Below, piece by piece: positions 6,815 through 11,852 of a stretch of 11,852 nt of DNA; the stretch's first letter is position 1; every line of letters begins with the position of its first letter. A program made the position numbers and the translations under genes. Source of the stretch: an uncultured Prevotella sp. (GTDB lineage Bacteria; Bacteroidota; Bacteroidia; Bacteroidales; Bacteroidaceae); the NCBI GenBank assembly GCA_900762125.1, contig CAAFFL010000136.1, positions 1 through 11,852 of the forward strand, written 5' to 3'. The notes beneath the pieces are model-generated. The model ran no database searches. It worked only from the letters and a program-made list of their open reading frames with translations, and was not told the origin of the DNA.

Positions 6815-8758
6815 ATGTTGAAAAACATCTTCATTTCCGCCCTGGCGCTCATCGGCTTCACCGAGCGCGCCTCGGCACAAAACCTCTTCGATGAAATGGT
6901 CTACTCTCCCCAGCAGACCATTTTCCATTTGAACGCACCCACGAAGCCCACTGTCCGCATCTACGCTGACGGCGAAGGCGGCACACCCGTTAAGACCATC
7001 AAGATGAAGGCCGACGGCACAAACCGCTGGAAGGTCGTCGTCCCCGGCGACCTCAAGGGCAAGTTCTACACCTTCGACCTCGTCAAGGCCAAGAAGGGCC
7101 TGTCCTCCTCCACCGAGACCGCCGGCACCTTTGCCAAGGCCGTCGGCGTCAATGGCCACCGCGGCGCCATCATCGACATGCGCGATACTGACCCCGAAGG
7201 CTGGTCCGCTGATGCATCTCAAAGTTCAAAGTTCAAAGTTCAAAGTTCAAAGGACCTTGTTTTCTACGAGATGCACTTCCGCGACTTCTCCATCTCCACC
7301 TCCTCCGGCCTGCGCCATCATGGCAAGTACCTCGCCCTGACGGAGCCGAAGGCCATCGACTACCTGAAGGATCTTGGCGTGACGGCCATCCACATCCTGC
7401 CATCCTTCGACTATGCGTCGGTGGATGAGGCCAATCTCGCCCGCCCACAGTACAACTGGGGCTATGACCCGCTGAACTATAACGTCCCCGAAGGCTCCTA
7501 CGCCACGAACCCCTACAATCCCACGGTGCGCATCCATGAGTTTAAGGAGATGGTGCAGGCGTTGCACAACGCCGGCATCAAGGTCATCCTCGACGTGGTC
7601 TACAACCACACCTTCGACATCAAGGGTTCAGGCTTCCAGCGCACGTTCCCCGATGTTTACTACCGCAAGAACGCCGATGGCACCTATAGCAACGGCTCCG
7701 GCTGCGGCAACGAGACAGCCTCTGACCAGCCGCTGATGCGTGAATTCATGCTCGAGAGCGTGAAGTACTGGATTCAGGAGTATCACATCGACGGCTTCCG
7801 CTTCGACCTCATGGGTGTGCACGACATCGAGACGATGAACCTCATCCGCGAGGAGGTCAACAAGATCAATCCCAACATCTTTATATATGGTGAGGGTTGG
7901 AGCGCCGGCGCCTGTGCGCTCGATGGTGACAAACTTGCCACGAAGGCACACATCCCGCAGATGCCAGGTATCGCCGCCTTCAGTGACGACCTGCGTGACG
8001 CGCTGCGCGGACCGTTCAGCGACGACACGAAGGGCGCCTTCCTCGCTGGGCTGCCAGGTTCGGAGGAAAGCCTCAAAGCAGGCATCGCCGGCATGATTGC
8101 CCATCCGCAGGTAGACTACTCGAAGGTGAACTATAGTAAGGAGCCGTGGGCAAAGGAGCCGACACAGATGATCAGCTATGTCTCTTGCCACGACGACATG
8201 TGCCTCACCGACCGTCTACGCGCGTCCATCCCTGGCATCAAGACGGATGAATTGATTCGTCTCGACCAACTCGCACAGACCGTCGTCTTCCTCTCGCAGG
8301 GCGTGCCGTTCATGCTCTCGGGTGAGGAGATGCTCCGCGACAAGAAGGGTGTGCACAACAGCTTTAACTCACCCGACAGCATCAACCACCTCAACTGGAA
8401 CAACCTCCAGCAGTATCCGCAGGTCTACCAGTACTATAAGAACCTCATCCAGCTCCGCCGCGCCCATCCCGCCTTCCGCATGGGCAAGGCCTCACTGGTG
8501 CAGCAGAACCTGACGTTCCTGCCCACGCAGTCCTGTCTCGTCGGCTTCCACCTCAATGGCAAGGCCGTCGGCGACAGTTGGAGCGATATCTATGTCATCT
8601 ACAACAGTAACCGTGAGGCTCGGGGGGTGACCCTCCCCGATGGCACCTACTCCATCGCCGCCTGCGACGGCACTATCAACGAGGCTGGCCTCGGCGAGAT
8701 GAAGGGGGGCACCGTCACCGTCGACCCGCAGTCGGCCCTCATCCTTTTCAAGAAATAA
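6815..8758 (+). CDS. pulA: Type I pullulanase (GH13 debranching enzyme), periplasmic
   Basis: A 647-residue enzyme hydrolysing alpha-1,6 branches in pullulan and branched dextrins. A signal peptide (residues 1-21, ending ASA before QNLF) carries no lipobox cysteine, so a soluble periplasmic protein is expected. An N-terminal beta domain (about 22-130) precedes the GH13 barrel (about 147-570) and a C-terminal beta domain. The pullulanase I signature YNWGYDP is present, as are the GH13 regions DVVYNH, GFRFDLMG (nucleophile Asp331), YGEGW (acid/base Glu360) and SCHDD (stabiliser Asp460). Length is normal for the Bacteroidetes enzymes. Residues 135-146 (SQSSKFKVQSSK), at the junction of the N-terminal domain and barrel, are encoded by a GTTCAAA heptamer array. 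An upstream in-frame start at 6755 would add 20 residues before the signal peptide and is rejected. No Shine-Dalgarno at useful spacing. Confidence 0.94.
   Translation: MLKNIFISALALIGFTERASAQNLFDEMVYSPQQTIFHLNAPTKPTVRIYADGEGGTPVKTIKMKADGTNRWKVVVPGDLKGKFYTFDLVKAKKGLSSSTETAGTFAKAVGVNGHRGAIIDMRDTDPEGWSADASQSSKFKVQSSKDLVFYEMHFRDFSISTSSGLRHHGKYLALTEPKAIDYLKDLGVTAIHILPSFDYASVDEANLARPQYNWGYDPLNYNVPEGSYATNPYNPTVRIHEFKEMVQALHNAGIKVILDVVYNHTFDIKGSGFQRTFPDVYYRKNADGTYSNGSGCGNETASDQPLMREFMLESVKYWIQEYHIDGFRFDLMGVHDIETMNLIREEVNKINPNIFIYGEGWSAGACALDGDKLATKAHIPQMPGIAAFSDDLRDALRGPFSDDTKGAFLAGLPGSEESLKAGIAGMIAHPQVDYSKVNYSKEPWAKEPTQMISYVSCHDDMCLTDRLRASIPGIKTDELIRLDQLAQTVVFLSQGVPFMLSGEEMLRDKKGVHNSFNSPDSINHLNWNNLQQYPQVYQYYKNLIQLRRAHPAFRMGKASLVQQNLTFLPTQSCLVGFHLNGKAVGDSWSDIYVIYNSNREARGVTLPDGTYSIAACDGTINEAGLGEMKGGTVTVDPQSALILFKK
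7224..7251 (+). repeat. Four perfect GTTCAAA heptamers inside the pullulanase gene
   Basis: Perfect units occupy 7224-7230, 7231-7237, 7238-7244 and 7245-7251, with a partial unit (CTCAAA) just before. Seven is not a multiple of three, so one unit more or less changes the reading frame. The two other frames both close soon after the array: one at TGA 7338-7340 and the other at TGA 7426-7428, before any GH13 catalytic residue. Present copy number keeps the gene open. Slippage is inferred from structure only. Confidence 0.9.
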
Positions 8759-8765
8759 TTTCCTT

Positions 8766-8816
8766 TTTTATCAAGAATTTAAGAATTATGGAATTATTCT
8801 TAAATTCTTGATAAAA
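8766..8816. repeat. Perfect 21-bp A/T-rich hairpin between pulA and susA
   Basis: Bases 8766-8786 and 8796-8816 are exact reverse complements (arms start TTTTATCAAG and end CTTGATAAAA) around a 9-base loop. The hairpin begins 7 bp after the pullulanase stop and ends 24 bp before the susA ATG. There is no T-run beyond the right arm, so it does not look like an ordinary intrinsic terminator. It may stabilise the pulA 3' end, expose or hide the susA start, or partly terminate so as to set the pulA:susA ratio. The rest of the gap is A/T-rich without a clear -7 box. Confidence 0.8.
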
Positions 8817-8840
8817 GCAACCTCTAAATTCCAGATAACA

Positions 8841-10691
8841 ATGAAACGCTTTGGATTAATTCTTATCATGTTCATGCAAATGATGATGATGAACGCAGCA
8901 GTGAAAATCACCCGCATCGAGCCTACCGACTGGTACGTCGGCATGAAGGACGCGTCGTTGCAGCTGATGGTCTACGGCCAGGGCATCCGCGACGCTGAGG
9001 TAACGACCAACTATCCCGGTGTAGCCATCGACAGCCTTGTGCGTCTTGACTCGCCTAACTACCTCTTGGTGTACCTTAACCTCAAGGGTGCACAGGCCGG
9101 ACAAATGACCCTGAACTTCCGCCTCGGCAAGCAGACGAAGAAGGTACCTTACACCCTGAAGAACCGCCAGATGGCAGGCGAGGACCACATCGGCTTCTCC
9201 AACAAAGACGTGCTCTACATGCTCATGCCCGACCGCTTCGCTGATGGCAACCCGAAGAACGACGTCATCAAGGGCATGCAGGATGAGCTCTGTAACCGCG
9301 ACGAGCCATCGCTGCGCCACGGTGGTGACCTCGAAGGCATCCGCCAGCACCTCGACTACTTCAAAGAACTCGGCGTCACCGCTTTGTGGTTCACTCCCGT
9401 GCTGGAGAACGACCGCCCTGCCGACGAAGGGAAGTACAGCACCTACCACGGCTACGCCGCAACGAACTACTATCGTGTAGACCCCCGTTTCGGCACCAAC
9501 GACGACTATAAGCAACTCGTCGCAGACGCCCATGCCAAAGGCTTGAAGGTCGTCATGGACATGATCTTCAACCATTGTGGCGACTACCACCCCTGGCAGA
9601 AGGACGCTCCGTCGAAGGACTGGTTCAACAATCCCAACTATGGCCTGCAGACCTCGTATAAGCTCACGCCAGTCCTCGACCCATACGCTTCGAAGGTAGA
9701 CCTCGCCGAGACCGTCGACGGATGGTTCGTCTCCTCGATGCCTGACCTCAACCAGCGTAACCCCCATCTGATGAAGTATCTCATCCAGAACTCGGAGTGG
9801 TGGATTGAGACCGTCGGCATCGACGGCATCCGCATGGACACCTATCCCTACGCCGACCGCGAGGGTATGGCCGAGTGGATGAAGGCGCTCGACAACGAGT
9901 ACCCGAACTTCAACACCGTCGGCGAGACATGGGTCACGGAGCCGCAGTATACCGCTGCATGGCAGAAGGACTCGAAGCTCTCGAAGACCAACAGCTATCT
10001 GAAGACCGTCATGGACTTCGCCTTCTACGACCGCATCAATCAGGCCAAGCGCGAGGAGACCGACGACTGGTGGAACGGCTTCAACCGTCTCTACAACAGC
10101 TTCTGCTACGACTACCTCTATCCGAACCCCTCCAGCGTGATGGCGTTCATCGAGAACCACGACACCGACCGTTTCCTCGGCAATGGCAAGGACTCCACCG
10201 CCTTGAAGCAGGCGCTGGCCCTGTTGCTCACCGTGAACCGTATCCCGCAGCTCTACTATGGCACTGAGGTGCTGATGAACGGCACGAAGGAGGTCACCGA
10301 CGGCAATGTGCGTAAGGACTTCCCCGGCGGATGGCCTACGGATAACCATAACTGCTTCACTGCAGAGGGTCGCACGAAGGCCGAGAACGCGATGTTCCAG
10401 TGGCTCAGCAAACTGCTCCATTGGCGGCAGGGCAACGACCTCATCAGCTCGGGCAAGCAGACACAGTTCATCCCTTGGAAGGGTGTCTACGTCATTGCAC
10501 GCACGAAGGGCGACCATGCCGTGCTCACCATCCTCAATGGTAAGCGCTCAGAGGCCACCCTGCTCGTGAAGCGCTACACTGAGGTCATCGGCAACCACGC
10601 TACCGCCCGCAACGTCATCACCGGCCAGACCGTCGACCTATCCAAGGATGTGAAGCTCGCACCGCGCGAAGCCCTCATCGTGGAGTTCTGA
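8841..10691 (+). CDS. susA: SusA-like neopullulanase/cyclomaltodextrinase (GH13), periplasmic
   Basis: A 616-residue periplasmic endo-acting enzyme of the SusA/cyclomaltodextrinase type, expected to cut malto-oligosaccharides, cyclodextrins or pullulan; Bacteroides SusA is of nearly the same length. A Met-rich signal peptide (about 1-20, MKRFGLILIMFMQMMMMNAA) precedes a cyclomaltodextrinase-type N-terminal beta domain (about 21-110). The barrel (about 122-515) starts at MPDRFADG, with DMIFNH, GIRMDTYPY (nucleophile Asp333), VGETW (acid/base Glu362) and IENHDTD (stabiliser Asp441); a short C-terminal beta domain ends at ALIVEF. ATG 8841 is chosen because it opens directly onto the signal peptide; an upstream TTG at 8808 lies in the arm of the intergenic hairpin. 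No lipobox cysteine. No susR-like gene is adjacent, unlike the Bacteroides sus locus. Confidence 0.94.
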   Translation: MKRFGLILIMFMQMMMMNAAVKITRIEPTDWYVGMKDASLQLMVYGQGIRDAEVTTNYPGVAIDSLVRLDSPNYLLVYLNLKGAQAGQMTLNFRLGKQTKKVPYTLKNRQMAGEDHIGFSNKDVLYMLMPDRFADGNPKNDVIKGMQDELCNRDEPSLRHGGDLEGIRQHLDYFKELGVTALWFTPVLENDRPADEGKYSTYHGYAATNYYRVDPRFGTNDDYKQLVADAHAKGLKVVMDMIFNHCGDYHPWQKDAPSKDWFNNPNYGLQTSYKLTPVLDPYASKVDLAETVDGWFVSSMPDLNQRNPHLMKYLIQNSEWWIETVGIDGIRMDTYPYADREGMAEWMKALDNEYPNFNTVGETWVTEPQYTAAWQKDSKLSKTNSYLKTVMDFAFYDRINQAKREETDDWWNGFNRLYNSFCYDYLYPNPSSVMAFIENHDTDRFLGNGKDSTALKQALALLLTVNRIPQLYYGTEVLMNGTKEVTDGNVRKDFPGGWPTDNHNCFTAEGRTKAENAMFQWLSKLLHWRQGNDLISSGKQTQFIPWKGVYVIARTKGDHAVLTILNGKRSEATLLVKRYTEVIGNHATARNVITGQTVDLSKDVKLAPREALIVEF

Positions 10692-10697
10692 TAACCA

Positions 10698-11813
10698 TCA
10701 ACCATTCTTGCTCGTGTCCGCCACAATCTTCGGACCGCGCACCTTGTCCTTGGCGGTGAGGCCACTCTTGATCTGGATGTTCATACCGTCGCTCAAACCC
10801 GTGGTGACGCGCGTACGCTTATAGGTCTTCTTCTCGCCCGTGCCCTGGATGACGTAGACATACGTCTCCGAGCCGCTAAACTCGATGGCACTCTCCGGCA
10901 CGGTGAGCACTTGGTTGGCCTCGGCCAGCGTAATCTCTGCATTGGCACTGTAGCCCGAGCGGATCTGCTTCACATCCGCCACATGCACGGCAGCCTTGAT
11001 CTCAAACTGGTTCGCGCCATTGCTCGAGACAGCCTTCGGAGAGATATATTCCAGCGATGCCTGCACCTTCATGTCCTGCAGGGCGCCGATGGTAATCTTC
11101 ATCGGCATGCCGACGGTGAGTTGTCCCACCTCCGTCTCGTCGATGTTGCCGTCGAAGATGAGGTCGTTCATGTTCGCCACCGTAGCGATGGTCGTACCGT
11201 CGTTGAACGTGTTGGAGAGGATGACCGTGTTGCCCACCTTCACCGGTACGTCGAGGATCAGTCCCGTAATAGTCGAGCGGATGAGCGTCGAACTGAGGTT
11301 TGCGTTCTGCGTAGACACACCGTCGCGCACCACCTGCAGGTTCTCGGCAGCCGCCTTCACCTCTTCCAGTGCCTGCTGATAGGCCTTGCGCTTCTGGTCG
11401 TACTCATCACCAGAGACCAGTCCCTTGTCGAAGAGCGTCTTCTCGCGCTGGTAGTCGATCTTCGCCTGCTTGGCATTGATGTCTGCCAGTCGGATGCGCG
11501 CCTGCGCCGACGACAGTTGTCCCATGTCGGGAATGACCTTCACCTTCGCGATGACCTCGCCCGCCGTGACCATCTGTCCCGCCTCTTTATAGATGTCGGT
11601 GATGATACCCGAGATCTGTGGCTTAACGTTGATCTCGTTGCGCGGTTGAATCTTTCCCGTGATGACGGTCGTCTTCTTGATGTCCATCACCTTCGGCGTG
11701 AACTCCTCATACGCCACCGGCTTCGGCTGACTCTGTATCCAGAGGAACACGAACGTACCGATGAACACCAGCAGGACCAGGCCTGCAATGACAAACTTAT
11801 AATACTTCTTCAT
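10698..11813 (-). CDS. Efflux pump periplasmic adaptor (HlyD/MacA-type membrane fusion protein)
   Basis: A 371-residue membrane-fusion protein that should bridge an inner-membrane pump (MacB-type ABC or RND) and a TolC-like outer-membrane channel. One N-terminal anchor (about residues 7-27, FVIAGLVLLVFIGTFVFLW) is followed by a barrel-sandwich half-motif (VKPQISGIITDIYKEAGQ), an alpha-helical hairpin (about 75-145, rich in Ala, Gln, Lys and Glu), the second lipoyl half (ITGLILDVPVKVGNTV), a beta-barrel domain (NIDETEVGQLTVGMPM) and a C-terminal membrane-proximal domain (VPESAIEF). Start at 11813 is preferred over an in-frame ATG five codons upstream because an AAAGGA Shine-Dalgarno (11824 down to 11819) lies 5 bases from it. 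Partner genes would lie beyond the right edge. It is convergent with susA and functionally unrelated to it. MacA versus RND adaptor cannot be settled here. Confidence 0.9.
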   Translation of the reverse strand: MKKYYKFVIAGLVLLVFIGTFVFLWIQSQPKPVAYEEFTPKVMDIKKTTVITGKIQPRNEINVKPQISGIITDIYKEAGQMVTAGEVIAKVKVIPDMGQLSSAQARIRLADINAKQAKIDYQREKTLFDKGLVSGDEYDQKRKAYQQALEEVKAAAENLQVVRDGVSTQNANLSSTLIRSTITGLILDVPVKVGNTVILSNTFNDGTTIATVANMNDLIFDGNIDETEVGQLTVGMPMKITIGALQDMKVQASLEYISPKAVSSNGANQFEIKAAVHVADVKQIRSGYSANAEITLAEANQVLTVPESAIEFSGSETYVYVIQGTGEKKTYKRTRVTTGLSDGMNIQIKSGLTAKDKVRGPKIVADTSKNG

Positions 11814-11818
11814 ATTAG

Positions 11819-11824
11819 TCCTTT
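11819..11824 (-). promoter_or_regulatory. Shine-Dalgarno of the adaptor gene
   Basis: AAAGGA on the - strand, 5 bases upstream of the ATG at 11813. It decides the start of the adaptor, and it stands out because the five starch genes show no comparable site. Confidence 0.6.
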
Positions 11825-11829
11825 CCAAG

Positions 11830-11846
11830 CCCTCCCGAAGGGAGGG
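11830..11846. repeat. C/G-rich 7-bp hairpin (REP-like) upstream of the adaptor gene
   Basis: CCCTCCC, loop GAA, GGGAGGG: a perfect 7-bp stem 16 bp upstream of the adaptor start (reading the - strand). It shares its stem sequence with the element at 6702-6725. No T-run follows on either strand within the window. Confidence 0.7.
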
Positions 11847-11852
11847 ATGTTA

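Noticed and set aside
8808..8840. TTG start for susA adding 11 residues
   Set aside because: It lies in the right arm of the 21-bp hairpin and would precede the signal peptide; ATG 8841 fits better.
8886..8899. ATG trinucleotide run in the susA signal peptide (MMMM)
   Set aside because: A short in-frame triplet run in a hydrophobic segment; length changes would not shift the frame, and it is too short to stand out.
8856..10517. Very long open frame on the - strand opposite susA (553 codons), and similar ones opposite malQ, GH97, MFS and pullulanase
   Set aside because: They mirror the coding strand of well-identified enzymes and arise from stop-poor, GC-rich codon use. Their translations are low-complexity runs of Val, Asp, Glu, His and Arg without recognisable domains.

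Overview
The window reads as a fragment of a starch/malto-oligosaccharide utilisation locus from a Bacteroidales bacterium, most likely Prevotella or a close relative. Reasons: the gene set is that of a sus-type starch system, with a GH97 enzyme close to Bacteroides SusB and a GH13 enzyme with the SusA architecture. Most genes lack a Shine-Dalgarno, and a TAnnTTTG-type -7 box is present. The coding sequence is GC-rich with AT-rich, palindrome-rich gaps. Genus level is inference. The first 24 bases are Illumina TruSeq adapter, so the left edge is a contig end and anything upstream (for example susC/susD or a regulator gene) is lost to assembly, not shown to be absent.

Layout: 1-24 adapter; 25-282 a repeat-rich non-coding stretch (29-bp tandem repeat plus a large inverted repeat); 283-1614 an inner-membrane MFS sugar transporter; 1615-1722 a regulatory gap with a perfect LacI-type palindrome, a GC palindrome and a -7 box; 1723-4446 a cytoplasmic, DPE2-like 4-alpha-glucanotransferase (malQ); 4542-6674 a periplasmic GH97 alpha-glucosidase (susB-like); 6815-8758 a periplasmic type I pullulanase; 8841-10691 a periplasmic GH13 neopullulanase/cyclomaltodextrinase (susA-like). 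All five run on the + strand with gaps of 82-140 bp and probably form one or two transcripts. A periplasmic adaptor of an efflux pump (10698-11813, - strand) converges on susA with a 6-bp gap and belongs to a different unit.

Together the five + strand genes make a coherent route. Oligosaccharides arriving in the periplasm are debranched by the pullulanase, cut by SusA and trimmed from the non-reducing end by GH97. Maltose or short maltodextrins cross the inner membrane through the MFS carrier and are disproportionated by MalQ. The outer-membrane SusCDEF part is not in the window.

I do not see a new biological system. The most unusual sequence features are two GTTCAA[A/T] heptanucleotide arrays in the same operon. 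One spans the GH97 start codon in a way that tolerates loss of a repeat unit. The other lies inside the pullulanase coding region, where gain or loss of a unit would truncate the enzyme. Each intergenic gap also carries its own distinct palindrome.
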